64,000 nucleotides of DNA from Megaustenia siamemsis (lineage: Eukaryota > Mollusca > Gastropoda > Stylommatophora > Ariophantidae): NCBI GenBank assembly GCA_032433765.1, contig JAVIAB010000124.1, positions 76,874,119 through 76,938,118 of the forward strand, in the 5' to 3' direction. Below, piece after piece: positions 43,820-54,780 of this stretch (its first letter is position 1; the number at the start of each line of letters is the position of its first letter). Under the pieces are notes generated by a model. It was not told the origin of the DNA and ran no database searches. It saw nothing but the letters and a program-made list of their open reading frames with translations. The position numbers were made by a program, and so were the translations under genes.

Positions 43820-44290
43820 TAAAAAACAAATAACACCAGGACTAGAACTGCTAATAATGAAATATGTACCCGCATCATTTATGTATGTTGCAGAAACACT
43901 GAAACTGTATAAGAAAACAGAAAAGAACATAAAGCCCTTGAAATGTTGATTTATAGACAAATGGGAAGAATAGATGGGCACGTGCAGAAGAAAACAAATA
44001 ATCGTGTTTTGTATTAGCTGGGAATGAAGAAAGGACTATTTCAAAAATATGAACAAATATTGTAAATAATAGGACACGTACACGTAAAGAGACACACTAA
44101 CTTACAGAAAGCCATTGGAGGGAATATACAAAGTAGACGAGGCAGAGGCAGAGGCAGACAAAGATAAAAGAAAACAAACAGAGATGGACAGAACAACGGC
44201 AACGTGTACCTTCAAGGCAAGAGGCAGAGTGAAATGGCAATCTATGGAGACCAACCTTGGATGCGAAGACAGCATAATAAGATGATCATT
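43820..44290 (+). pseudogene. LINE RT C-terminus (family of 2629-3293)
   Basis: It opens with ACACCAGG-CTA-AACT also seen at 2692. Next is a K-Y-----YVAETLKLYKKTEK block near 43900 and GHVHVKRHTN near 44078-44100. A basic segment RRGRGRGRQR lies near 44135-44165, and the terminal TFKARGRVKWQSMETN near 44208-44255 parallels KARDRAEWRSTLTN in the first copy. It is 5'-truncated and frameshifted. A 49-bp minisatellite begins directly at its 3' end. Confidence 0.72.
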
Positions 44291-44299
44291 ACAGAACAG

Positions 44300-45085
44300 C
44301 AAATCTATATATCTGCCAGTTCGTTTCTAAATCAAAAAGATGACTACAGTACAATACATATCTGCCAGTTCGTTTCTAAATCAAAAAGATGACTACAGTA
44401 CAATACATATCTGCCAGTTCGTTTCTAAATCAAAAGATGACTACAGTACAATACATATCTGCCAGTCGTTTCTAATCAAAAAGATGACTACAGTACAATA
44501 CATATCTGCCAGTTCGTTTCTAAATCAAAAAGATGACTACAGTACAATACATATCTGCCAGTTCGTTTCTAAATCAAAAAGATGATACAGTACAATACAT
44601 CTATTATCTGCCAGTTCGTTTCTAAATCAAAAAGATGATACTGTACAATACATCTATATATCGCCAGTTCGTTCTAAATCAAAAGATACTACAGTACAAT
44701 ACATCTATTTATCTGCCAGTTCGTTTCTAAATCAAAAAGATGACTACAGTACAATAAATATATTTATCTGCCAGTTCGTTTAAAATCAAAAAGATGACTA
44801 CAGTACAATAAATCTATTTATCTGCCAGTCGTTTCTAAATCAAAAGATGACTACAGTACAATAAATCTATTTATCTGCCAGTTCGTTTCTAAATCAAAAG
44901 ATGACTACAGTACAATAAATATATTTATCTGCCAGTTCGTTCTAAATCAAAAGATGACTACAGTACAATAAATCTATTTATCTGCCAGTTCGTTTCTAAA
45001 TCAAAAAGATGACTACAGTACAATAAACTATTTATCTGCCAGTTCGTTTCTAAATCAAAAAGATGACTACAGTACAATAAATCTG
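44300..45085. repeat. Minisatellite, about 49-bp unit
   Basis: About 16 copies of ATCTGCCAGTTCGTTTCTAA, ATCAAAAAGATGACTACAG and TACAATACAT. Many single-base deletions in homopolymers suggest either real decay or assembly error. A further unit follows the insertion at 45214-45243. Confidence 0.95.
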
Positions 45086-45179
45086 TGATGTTCTGTCTGT
45101 GGGGGCGATCAACACACTTAACCTGACAGCTGACTTCATGTGAGAGTCTGGAATCCTGATTACCTGATTGAGTCCTGAT

Positions 45180-45213
<34 letters not shown>
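45086..45213 (+). mobile_element. LINE 3' end with (GA)n tail inside the minisatellite
   Basis: It shares CAGCTGACTTCATG, GAGAGTCTGGAATCCTG, ATTGAGTC-TGATC and CAGAGAG with the end of the insertion at 28956-29205. The terminal (GA)n run covers about 45182-45211. The array unit resumes with ATACAATACATCTATATATC. This is a second insertion of the same 3' end into an unrelated minisatellite. Confidence 0.75.
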
Positions 45214-45215
<2 letters not shown>

Positions 45216-45347
45216 CAATACATCTATATATCTGCCAGTTCGTGTTCTAAAGCGTTTTTATCAAAGCAACTGGTCACTATATGCCTGTTTAGAGGAAAGG
45301 TGTTTCAGCCATTGAGCGCGCTCTCTGATACACACGACAGCGAGAAG

Positions 45348-45408
45348 AAAACATCCATAATGAAAACATCCATAATGAAAACATCCATAATGAAAACATC
45401 GATAATGA
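45348..45408. repeat. 15-bp tandem repeat (4 copies)
   Basis: AAAACATCCATAATG repeated, the last copy with CATCGATAATG. Confidence 0.93.
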
Positions 45409-45426
45409 TCTACATGGCGTCTACAA

Positions 45427-45625
45427 TTGGGAGCAGAGATAGTTCTGTGGTTAGTCAACAGGACTGCTAACTCAAGAGGTCGGGTTCGATCCCGATCTAC
45501 GGCTTCCATGTTTACTCAGCTTTACATGAGCACCGACATTTTTCTGGCTAAGAAATGCGACACTGAAGTAATACTGACCACAAAAATAATGTGGCGAAGT
45601 CTATAAAAAATATGGACACTGGCAG
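45427..45625 (+). mobile_element. tRNA-derived SINE (family A), diverged
   Basis: It starts GGGAGCAGAGATAGTTCTG. The A box region is TAGTTCTGTGGTTAGTCAAC, and a perfect B box GGTTCGATCCC is near 45484. The central segment contains TTTTTCTGGCTAAG, and ACTGACCACA and AATAATGTGG follow as in other copies. The 3' tail is not clear beyond about 45625. Confidence 0.85.
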
Positions 45626-46310
45626 CACATTTCTTGAAGATCAACAACAATATATGTTGACGTCAATAAGTGTCTTCTTTCCATCATCATCACTTTATGT
45701 AAGGATATCTACAGATAACTCATGATGAATCGGTTTGTCTATAAACTGCCTGTGTCTCATGGTATACAGCAGGGTAGCCAGTACTATGGTACGACTGACC
45801 TTCGGCTTCCTCACTTCCTATGATTCTCGTACTGTCAGGCAGTCTTCGTAAGCATAACTGGCTTTGGAGATTTTATTACTTAGGCTTCAGAACATAATGG
45901 TTACAGCTAAGACGCGAGTGTGCTACGGTAGTTGAAGACGTTGAATGGTGACACTCATTCTGGTCTTTCGTGTTTCCTTACTGATTGACTTCAATTGCAA
46001 GTTTTGCTGAACTTTGATTCAATGAAGAAAGGTTACAGTGCTGCCAATCTTTTTCTCTCTCGTTGTGAAACCAGTGGCAAGATGTCTGGAACTAGTTGAG
46101 GATGGGTGCCCAAGTTCTTCTGAGTGTCTCGCCGTGCTCAATGCGATCTCAACTGAGCGAGCCAGTGACTTCGTCTCTGCAGTATGTACAATCCTGGTAG
46201 ACATGTTAGGATGGTTCCAATACTTATTCTCATCATGCGGATTTGTAGTCGAGGTGCTCTGCCAGGCTGTGGTCGCTAAGCTCGCACGCAACATCTGTGT
46301 CAGAGTGCCT
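45626..46310. other. Unassigned region
   Basis: About 680 bp. Around 46020-46310 both strands are open for more than 90 codons and composition is more balanced, but I recognise no domain. Confidence 0.4.
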
Positions 46311-46550
46311 TGTGTCAGAGCCTTCTGACAAGGCAGGCAATGCGACTAAATCTGAGGCCTTGTGTCAGAGCCTTCTGACAAGGCAGGCAATGCGACTAAA
46401 TCTGAGGCCTTGTGTCAGAGCCTTCTGACAAGGCAGGCAATGCGACTAAATCTGAGGCATTGTGTCAGAGCCTTCTGACAAGGCAGGCAATGCGACTAAA
46501 TCTGAGGCCTTGTGTCAGAGCCTTCTGACAAGGCAGGCAATGCGACTAAG
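46311..46550. repeat. 50-bp tandem repeat with internal inverted repeat
   Basis: Five almost identical copies of CCTTGTGTCAGAGCCTTCTG, ACAAGGCAGGCAATGCGACT and AAATCTGAGG. Within each unit CCTTG(TG)TCAGA can pair with TCTGACAAGG, a 10-bp stem with a two-base bulge and a short loop. Confidence 0.95.
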
Positions 46551-46794
46551 GAGCTACTTCCACAGAAAACACTATCGTAAACTTCTTAATAAAGGCAACA
46601 CTATCGATAACAGGTAGCAGATACTTGGAATATTTAATCCAAAGTGAGTCACTTATGAAATCCGCAACACATTCTATTTCTGCTGTGTCAACTGGCTCGT
46701 CAGACTTCACTGTCCACTGTCGGGTTGCATTGGCAGAAAGAAGCACTCACCACAAGAATATATGTCTCTAGCCAGGGCTCTCACTACTTATGTG

Positions 46795-47130
46795 ACAAAA
46801 TCTCTTTGATGTCTTAAACACCTTCTTCATCAGCCCTATCTCATCTTCCTGAAATACCTTCCATAATGTTTCTTCCAGGCCAATGTGTCTTTTGACATGC
46901 CATAGTATTTTAATTTTCTTAGTAAGATGCTGTTTATAAGCCAGTTATTTTCAATGTTTAAGTGTCTTTAATATGTCTCCATTGCCCTTTTCATTATCAA
47001 AGGTATCCTATACATTTTCCTCTAGCATATGTTTCAAATGAACATTTTTAATTTATTTTTTGGCGATATTATCAATGATTGGCAAGCACATGCTGCTGTC
47101 GACCGTCACGAGCATCGTTGTTATATTATT
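46795..47130 (-). pseudogene. LINE C-terminal fragment
   Basis: The minus strand gives CLPIIDNIAKK (near 47065-47090), then HLKHMLEENV and NEKGNGDILKTLK (near 46960-47010). LAYKQHLTKKIKIL (about 46905-46945) is followed by HVKRHIGLEETLWKVFQED (about 46838-46900). The pattern is close to that of the LINE at 13325-14575 around 13660-13860. It is truncated at both ends. Moderately confident. Confidence 0.55.
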
Positions 47131-47284
47131 TGCTGGCAGATTCTGTCACGTAGTTTGATATATCCGACGACGTGTGCGGGGAACACAGTGCCATCTTACA
47201 AGTAACCCTACCCACCCACCTCTAGCCAATAGGGCACATATCTCCATGAACAATCATCATGATTTTATCGACCTTACTTTGCAT

Positions 47285-47818
47285 GTTTCTCACACAAAAC
47301 ATGAACTGGAATCACATTGTTCCCACACAAAACATGAACTGGAATCACATTGTTCTCACACAAAACACGAACTGGAATCACATAGTTCTCACACAAAACA
47401 AGAACTGGAATCACATTGTTCCCACACAAAACACGAACTGGAATCACATAGTTCTCACACAAAACACGAACTGGAATCACATTGTTCCCACAAAAAACAC
47501 GAACTGGAATCACATAGTTCTCACACAAAACACGAACTGGAATCACATAGTTCTCACACAAAACACGAACTGGAATCACATTGTTCCCACACAAAACACG
47601 AACTGGAATCACATAGTTCTCACACAAAACACGAACTGGAATCACATTGTTCTCACACAAAACACGAACTGGAATCACATAGTTCTCACACAAAACACGA
47701 ACTGGAATCACATTGTTCCACACAAAACACGAACTGGAATCACATTGTTCCCACACAAAACACGAGCTGGAATCACATTGTTCCCACACAAAAACGAACT
47801 GGAATCACATAATCTCAC
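47285..47818. repeat. Minisatellite, 33-bp unit
   Basis: About 16 copies of ACACAAAACACGAACTGGAA and TCACATTGTTCTC. Two subtypes, TTGTTCCC and TAGTTCTC, alternate in places. Since 33 is a multiple of three, open frames of up to about 210 codons occur on both strands (SHTKHELESHC type). One-base losses near 47718 and 47790 break them. Confidence 0.97.
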
Positions 47819-48561
47819 ATAATCAAGACCACTGTGATCACACAGATCGCACCACTGTTGTCTTGTCGAACTATTCAAGCCTTGATTTACTGCTACTGGT
47901 AGCAACATGTGTCTATCCTGATCTTATGAGTTATACCTTCTATCTGTTTTATATCTCCTTTCATTATTGTATCTCTTCCCCCTTTTTTCTCTCTCCCCAT
48001 CCATCTCAGCGCATGTCTGTCTTCCTCACTCTCTGTTTTTTTTTAACGTACAGTTCTGCAATGAATTAACCAGATCCCTTTTTTTGCTACATTGTTCGCA
48101 TATTTATGAAAATCTATCCCGATAGTCTAGTGACGGGTTTGTTGTTCGATTCTCCAATGTCTATATCATATATCCTGATCAGCTAAGATACCACTGATCA
48201 ATGTGCAGATCTGCCCTGCGTGAGAGCGCACCAACACAGTGTCAATCGTCGGCTCTCTACGTTTTACTACCACAAAACTATTCTTCTGACTTCAGTTGTA
48301 AAGATGGTGGGATCTAGGTCACGTTCTCTTGATCGCTGCAGTAAGTGCATTCGGAATCTGATTAATTTCGGTTCTCCGATGTACTTTCCGCGTTAAAGTA
48401 AAAGTGATGATCTTCTTATTACACCTGCCCCGCTAAAGCGATGATGTACGCCGGCAACAGTCCCTTTTTGACAAATCAAGTGTTGTGAATGCGACCTTCC
48501 AACGTCTAGACTTGATCTGAGCTTTACGTCACATTGGTGCTGTTCATGGCCGTTGTTGGAA
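47819..48561. other. Unassigned spacer
   Basis: About 740 bp. No gene, RNA or element recognised. Confidence 0.5.
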
Positions 48562-49349
48562 TTCCTTGACGCAAGTTATTTCCATGTTACTTATCAATGT
48601 AAACTACTTCGTCAGCCGCAGTTTTATCTCTTTACGGAATTTGCACAGTGTTTTGTTCGTCTTAGGCTGCTTTTACTAGGGTAATCAGAAATCGAAAGGG
48701 ACCGAAATTGTGTTACAACATTTTTTGTGTGCTACGTCATCGTAATGGTTCATCGTACATCCCTAGACTCTAGACCGGCCGTACGCTAATCTTACGGTCG
48801 GTTGTTTGATGTGCGACGGGGATAATCTGACGACTAACTGTGTGTCAATATGTTCGGAATTGGAGTCAACAACGATGGCCTAACATCATCAAACGCTCTA
48901 CATTTTTAAAATATGACGATCATCATTTTCAAGAGGACGTGAAACTCCGGTATATGGTGGATAGGCGACGTGAACAATTGAAGGCTATGCATGAAAAGTG
49001 TTCCTTGTTGCAGTTTCCTCATATTCCAAGTCCGGCTTGTTGCAGGAGCTACTGAGTTAAGTGCTCTGTGCACACCGTGAGCTGTGTGTCTCATCCGTTT
49101 TGATCATGTTTCGATATTCCAATTGCTTTCGATGAATGATGATATCGTATGACAGGAACAGTTGGCTGTGTTCACTTTCTGTGCGGTTTCGCCTTATGTC
49201 TTTTGGCGTGTGCTGAGACTGCTATGATGGGGACTACAGTTACCTTTATTTGTTTGGGAGATGAGATTCGGATGATTACGCTGGCACGGGCGGTTGATCA
49301 ATTATGGATTTTAATTCGATACCGGGGCCTTCCATAACCAATAACCAAA
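48562..49349 (+). mobile_element. 789-bp retroposon of unknown family, copy 2
   Basis: It aligns end to end with 30093-30881, at about 90% identity by eye. It starts TTCCTTGACGCAAGTT and ends CCATAACCAATAACCAAAT. Small differences include an extra CCGGCCGTA-like segment near 48776 and an expanded RNA-like core near 49060-49150. The 3' end is followed at once by the family A LINE tail. I found no clear target duplication, so one side may be rearranged. A 71-codon plus frame (48840-49055) and a 62-codon plus frame (49149-49337) are not kept open in copy 1, which argues against coding. Confidence 0.85.
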
Positions 49350-49355
49350 TATTCT

Positions 49356-50071
49356 TCTTCTTTCCATCCTCATTTGCTTTTCAGCGTCGATGGAAAATAT
49401 AGTGTGTGGTCTTTTGCTCTTCTGCTGCTGTTATATTTTCAAGTATTTCTAATATTCCACAAATTCATCTTTTCTTGGTCGGCCATTGGGTCTGCTGTTC
49501 TCATAGCGTTGTTGTTGTTAACGGATTGGCACGAGTTGCTGCGGGCAGGTTGCCCATTGACTCATAAGATGTGGCGGGTAGTAATGGCTTTCTTGACATT
49601 TCCGGCTCTTACTGGAGAGGTTGGAGTTCGTCTGCCAGGCTATGCTGGGAAACTGCTAGTCCAGGCCAGAGGTACTGCAATACTGGCTCCTCTATATCAG
49701 TAACAGCCACCACTACAGGGAACACGGCGATCCTAGCTTATGTTAGCCAGTCTGGTTTGAAGCAGACTGTTTCTCGGGAGATCACGAGGAGGTAGAACTG
49801 CTAGGTCTTGGTCAGCTGATGGTGCGCCGACCCTGCTAGGTCTTGGTCAGCTGATAGTGCGCCGACCCTGCTAGGTCTTGGTCAGCTGATGGTGCGCCGA
49901 CCCTGCTATTGTGACCGCAGGTCGCAGGAGCTTCTGCTACCCCCTTCATAGCGTTTAAAAGGCTCGTTGCTTTGTGTGTTAATCTTTCTGTCTTATTACG
50001 TAAGCAAACAATTGTATCAGCTGTTCATGTATACAGTGGCGGAATTATTCTCGGTTTGTTCTCACAACACT
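49356..50071 (-). pseudogene. Family A LINE 3' end, interrupted
   Basis: The minus strand carries the family A 3' UTR (49356-49440) and the end of the ORF (GRPRK near 49475). It is then interrupted at 49511-49945 and continues at 49956-50070 with the preceding C-terminal part, which matches 50245-50345 of the next copy. 5'-truncated. Confidence 0.75.
49511..49945 (-). mobile_element. 435-bp retroposon with internal 35-bp tandem repeats
   Basis: An insertion flanked by TCATAGCGTT at 49501-49510 and 49946-49955. Reading on the minus strand, it begins with GGGGGTAGCAGAAGC, then three to four copies of a 35-bp unit (TAGCAGGGTCGGCGCACCAT and CAGCTGACCAAGACC). A unique region of about 280 bp follows, and it ends in TTAACAACAACAAC. 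The (AAC)n tail and perfect target duplication show retroposition. Tandem repeats near the 5' end are reminiscent of LINE promoter regions. No ORF on that strand. Confidence 0.85.
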
Positions 50072-50917
50072 ATCTTCTTCTTCTTCTTTCCTTCCTCATT
50101 TGCCTTTTTGCGTCGAGGGGAGTTATAATTTGCGGTCTTTTGCTTTCTGTTCCCCTCTGTTGCTGTTATGTTTCCTAGTGTTATAATATTCCATCAATCC
50201 ATCTTTTTTTCGTGGTCGACCCTTGAGTCTGGTGTTTTCGCAACATTTATTGAAGGCTCATTGTGTTGTGTTTTGATCTCTCTGCCTTGTCACGTGGCCA
50301 AACCATTTTATCTGTTGTTTCTGTATATATTCTATGGGGGGGCTATTCCTAGCTTTTCACTCAGTTATTCGTTTCTAATCTTATCTCTCAGACTGTTTCC
50401 TGACATTCGTCTAACACAGTTCATCTCAGTAGAGGTTATTTTCTTATTGTTCTTGCGTCTGGCATTGGTAGCACAACGTTGGGATGAAGATTGTATTGTA
50501 TAGTGCTCGTTTGCCCCCAGAGTTATTTCCTTGTTGGACAATAGTGGTGATAACTGTCCAATGATTTGACAAGCTTTGTTGCATCTTGAATCTATTTCTG
50601 CTGTTTGTGAATTGTCGTTTGTCACTAGACTTCACAGGTATTTAAATTCCTCTTCTTGTTTTAGTTGTCTGCCGTCTATAGTTATGTTGAGGTTATGTTT
50701 CTCTTTCATTCATAACTTCTGTTTTGTTGATGTTGATTTTCATGTTGTACTCTGTACATGTGCTGCTGAGACTATTTAAATGTTTTTGTAGGTTCTCTAT
50801 TTTTTCATGTGTTAGTGTCTGATTGTCTGCAAGTAGAAGCTCGTTGATCTCCTCTGTCTCCGATGGGTTGGTTAACTGCATATGTAGCCCATGTATGTGA
50901 TGAACAATAGGGGGGAT
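50072..50917 (-). pseudogene. Family A LINE, RT motif B/C to 3' end
   Basis: The minus strand reads ISPLLFITYMGYIC (about 50885-50930), then EEINELLLADNQTL (about 50815-50860). Here FADD has become LADN, losing a catalytic Asp. EYNMKININKTEVMN (about 50705-50755), the LSNHWTV/CNKACQIIGQLSPLLSNK block (50520-50585) and NEELR----GI follow. GRPRK lies near 50205, and the 3' UTR with the CTCCCCTCGACGC block lies near 50112-50125. Frameshifts are frequent. The 3' end is (AGA)n-like (TTCTTCTTCTTC on plus). Confidence 0.85.
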
Positions 50918-52329
50918 ATAAAACTAAAGGTATACACATTTAGAAGCCAGTAACTGGCAGTGTAAACTCCCACTCCTGCCATATATCCTAGTGTATTTCT
51001 GTGTGAACCTCTCTTAGCGTATACAAATGACCAAACCTCCCTAGTTCGGCCGATCCCTAGCGATCTATAAACCAGCTTCATGCCTAACGTTCCACCTCCG
51101 CTATAGAGGGAACGTAATTATCCCTCCTCCTTGTGTACGTCACACCTTGCGGTAGGGTCAATATGTTCCTAATGCAATGCTCGCGATCCCTTCACTCTTG
51201 TACGTGTGCTGCCTACACAGCTATCACCTTGTTAGAGTAAATAAAGTTTCACACTCAGTAAACTCTTGTTGCACATTCACATTTAACAGGCCATGATCCT
51301 GACTGTCCGTTCTATGCTCGAAATCTCTGAACCACAATAAATATAACTCGTACATTATGACAACATTATTGAATGACTGTAGAGACATACATTTCCGTAC
51401 AAGAGCCCATGTCACCGGGCCTCGCCTGGTGCATTCATAAATGATTGGCGTGTATCAAATGTGCACCAGTCACTGCCTGATAAACAAGCCTAATGTTATT
51501 AACCATTGGAGCAAAAAATAGAATATTTGTCTGAACATATCGGGTGACATGAATGACTGTCCATCAGCAGCAGAAACATGTCCAGAGGTCACGATCATAG
51601 AGGAATTCCCAGGCGGACTAGTGCAGTTATGGCAAGCCGCGAGGCACGAGAGATATCCATTGACATGGACAGAGCTTAAGGCTATGTGATCACTTGTTTG
51701 AGGAAAGCTGATGCTACACAAATGTTCGTGTTCAAGAACAGGCGTCCTGCAGCAGACTGAATCCAAACATCAAAGCAATGCTAATTCTTTTTTTTTTTTC
51801 AAATACTAAAGTTGTATCTGACGTAAAAAAAAAAACATTCATAATATCTGAACTACATCGCAAACACTGAAAGCTTAATCTCACCTCATGTGGGGGCATG
51901 CATTCTACAGAAGATTGAACCAAATATCCCTCTATGGCCTGTCAGCTCACAAGTTATTATCTTTCCCACGCCAGTTAGCTATATCGATCCACTTATCAGT
52001 TTCGTTGGTGACTGTGTGCCCTGGCCAGACATTAAGCAGACCACTGTCTCGATTTCTTGTCGATGTTCTTCCATCTCTCGGCGTGTTCTCTTTTCCTCGT
52101 GTGTCTAACAAGCTGACATGCATGAAAGAAGTGTCCGATGTTCCATGGTTCAGTTCGATATATTTCTGTGACCCTGTTCTCGTGAAACTCAAAATCTTTC
52201 TCTTCTCTCTTCATACTCGCCCGTAAAGGGACAAAGCCGCAAAGATAGTTTTTTTTTTTTTTAATGTCCTGTTTACTACCAATTAAACTTCCTTTTCACC
52301 GTTCCTGAGGACAGATAATTTGAGCTCTT
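50918..52329. other. Unassigned region
   Basis: About 1.4 kb. No gene or element recognised. The open frames at 51888-52226 (112 codons plus) and the minus-strand frames opposite have no recognisable domain. Confidence 0.45.
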
Positions 52330-52612
52330 TTTATTCTTTTTGACTAATCTCTTCCGTTGTCACATTTGCGAGTGTTTTAATACCAACCCACTTATCCACC
52401 TTTTCTCGATTTGTTCTTTTTTCATAGGTTTTCTTGACAGTTGTGCGGATCGTAGCTGTTTATATGTTGGTACATGGACAAACCATTTCACCTGTTGCTT
52501 CTGTATGTTTGTTTCTGCTGCGATGATGGTTTCTGTCTTCTTAGTTCTTCATATTTAATTCTATCTCTCAAGCCGACTCTATCATATATGAAGACACGAC
52601 GCAATTCGGTGG
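52330..52612 (-). pseudogene. LINE C-terminal fragment related to family A
   Basis: The minus strand contains RVGLRDRIKYEELR (about 52550-52590), comparable to NSLRDKIRNEELR of family A, followed by a NGLSMYQHI-like stretch (W--H--R region) near 52470-52490. Diverged, and truncated on both sides. Confidence 0.55.
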
Positions 52613-52631
52613 TGCTTTCCTTACTGATTGG

Positions 52632-52889
52632 GAGCCGCGATAGCTCAGTGGTTAGTGAACTGGACTACAAAGGACAAGGGGTAGGGTTCGATCCCAACCG
52701 ACGGCTTTCGGGTTCATCCAGCCTTAAATGGGTACCGGGTTTTTTTCTGGGAAAGTAAAGCGGCGCGGGCGTAATACCGACCACATTACCCCAAAAATAA
52801 TGTGCTGTGTGAAGGTCTGTAAAATTTATGCTCACTAACACCATATTCCGTATACGCCACTTTGCGTGACGGGGCTCTTTACTTACTTA
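52632..52889 (+). mobile_element. tRNA-derived SINE (family A) with 17-bp target duplication
   Basis: The best copy of the family, 258 bp. It is flanked by identical CTTTCCTTACTGATTGG at 52615-52631 and 52890-52906. The A box is TAGCTCAGTGGTTAG (52642-52656) and the B box GGTTCGATCCC (52685-52695), so the head derives from a tRNA gene. A central body contains TTTTTTTCTGGGAAAG and ACCGACCACATTACCCC. The 3' tail AACACCATATTCCGTATACG to GACGGGGCTCTTT (52828-52880) is followed by (ACTT)n. The perfect duplication suggests a recent insertion. The tail resembles the 3' end of the RNase H LINE at 25921-25985. Confidence 0.96.
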
Positions 52890-53101
52890 CTTTCCTTACT
52901 GATTGGTCTAGAATCTATTATCCAGATGTCCCTTCACAACGTTCAGATGAAGACATTGTGCTGTTCTTGCCTCTTAGGTTGTTTCTATAAAGGCTCCTTT
53001 TCAACAAAAGTCTGACATGTTTTACTCAATGTTTGTGTATTCTCATACGCCTCTAAACAACTTACTACCTAGGTAGTCTATGCCCTTATCTCAATGTCAA
53101 T

Positions 53102-53393
53102 CTATCAAGTTATCAGTATACGCCTCAGAACAGAACACAATCGACTCCATAGTCATATGTATACAAAATTCAAGATCGGCACCTCAACTACTTGTATATG
53201 TGGACAGGCGCCCCAGACTGCTGAACACATACTTCAAGACTGCACTGAATATAGTAGACTGAGGAAAATCCATTGGCCCATAGATACAACACTACAGACA
53301 AAACTATATGGGCCACTGCAAGAATTACAAAAGACATTTATACAGGAAACGGCATTGCAGATATAGACAATACTTCGGGCGAGCGAAAGATAG
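53102..53393 (+). mobile_element. RNase H-type LINE 3' end with 14-bp target duplication
   Basis: A 5'-truncated insertion of 292 bp between perfect ATCTCAATGTCAAT copies at 53088-53101 and 53394-53407. Its open frame reads HNRLHSHMYTKFKIG, then the zinc-knuckle-like CICGQAPQTAEHILQDC (53190-53240) and LRKIHWPIDTTLQTKLYG. It ends FIQETALQI and a stop at about 53366. This C--C----E-H-L--C ending is the hallmark of the region after RNase H in such LINEs. The frame is intact to the stop, so the copy is young. Confidence 0.92.
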
Positions 53394-53407
53394 ATCTCAA
53401 TGTCAAT

Positions 53408-53989
53408 GTTCTATTTTTGACACTATATGTTTGTCCCTCAGTATTTTATTTCGACTTGTACCAGTATGCTCTCACTATCTCCCCAATAATCTTCAACACT
53501 CTATAAGTCTATAGATTCGCGTAAACTATACGTGTTTTCCTTGTCCAAGTACTTCCGCTATCAGACGTTTACTTCCAAAGTGTCTCCATAATTATGTTTA
53601 CTTTTCTCTTTGGCTTAAATCGGTTGCACGCACACACAGATAATTAATATTCAACATTTAAATCGGTTGCACGCACACATACACCACATACTCAATATTT
53701 AAATAGGTATGCACACTCGCTAGGAATCGCCTTGTGTAATTGGATGGCAGGCGATCGAGCCAGGACTCTCAAAATGTGAAAAGTAAAGAACAAAAATGAT
53801 TACAATAAAAATAATGCACCAAAATGTAGAAAAAAGTGAATGAAGAAAGTAAAGAAAGAAAGAAGATACACATAAAACTAATAACGTCAGTGAAACGACA
53901 AAGCATATGATAATCAAACGCAAATAAGCAGTGGTTGGGGTGAGGCATAAATGTGCGGTCAAGCTGACGATTAAAAAAATCAGTGTCCC
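53408..53989. other. Unassigned spacer
   Basis: About 580 bp. It contains an imperfect duplication of about 42 bp at 53616-53706 (AAATCGGTTGCACGCACACA twice). No gene recognised. Confidence 0.5.
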
Positions 53990-54780
53990 AAAAACACGAA
54001 GGAAAAACAAAGTGTCTCAATAAATACGTAGGAAAAACATAGGGTGTAAAAAAATAACATGCAGAGGAAGTGTCCAAAAAACGCGTAGGGAAAACAGTGT
54101 CTCAAAAACACGAAGGGAAAACAAAGTGTCTCAATAAATACGTAGGAAAAACATAGGGTGTAAAAAAATAACATGCAGAGGAAGTGTCCCAAAAAACGCG
54201 TAGGGAAAACAAAGTGTACCAAAAACACGAAGGGAAAACAAAGTGTCTCAATAAATACGTAGGAAAAACATAGGGTGTAAAAAAATAACATGCAGAGGAA
54301 GTGTCCCAAAAAACGCGTAGGGAAAACAAAGTGTACCAAAAACACGAAGGGAAAACAAAGTGTACCAAAAACACGAAGGGAAAACAAAGTGTACCAAAAA
54401 CACGAAGGGAAAACAAAGTGTACCAAAAACACGAAGGGAAAACAAAGTGTGCCAAAAACACGAAGGGAAAACAAAGTGTACCAAAACACGAAGGGAAAAC
54501 AAAGTGTACCAAAAACACGAAGGAAAAACAAAGTGTACCAAAAACACGAAGGGAAAACAAAGTGTACCAAAAACACGAAGGGAAAACAAAGTGTACCAAA
54601 AACACGAAGGGAAAACAAAGTGTACCAAAAACGCGTAGGGAAAACAAAGTGTACAAAAACACGAAGGGAAAACAAAGTGTACCAAAAACACGAAGGGAAA
54701 ACAAGTGTACCAAAAACACGAAGGGAAAACAAAGTGTACCAAAAACACGTTGAAAAAAAAACTATTCCAAAACACATAGG
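53990..54780. repeat. Minisatellite, 29-bp unit with a higher-order block
   Basis: From about 54320 to 54780 the unit is GGGAAAACAAAGTGTACCAA and AAACACGAA (29 bp, about 16 copies). From 53990 to 54320 three copies of a higher-order block of roughly 115-145 bp combine this unit with AATAAATACGTAGGAAAAAC, ATAGGGTGTAAAAAAATAAC and ATGCAGAGGAAGTGTCC. Confidence 0.95.

Noticed and set aside
47174..47822. Repeat protein of about 212 codons (SHTKHELESHC units)
   Set aside because: A 33-bp tandem repeat with open frames on both strands, broken by single-base losses at its 3' side.
51888..52226. 112-codon plus-strand frame
   Set aside because: No recognisable domain, the opposite strand is equally open, and the composition is like the surrounding spacer.
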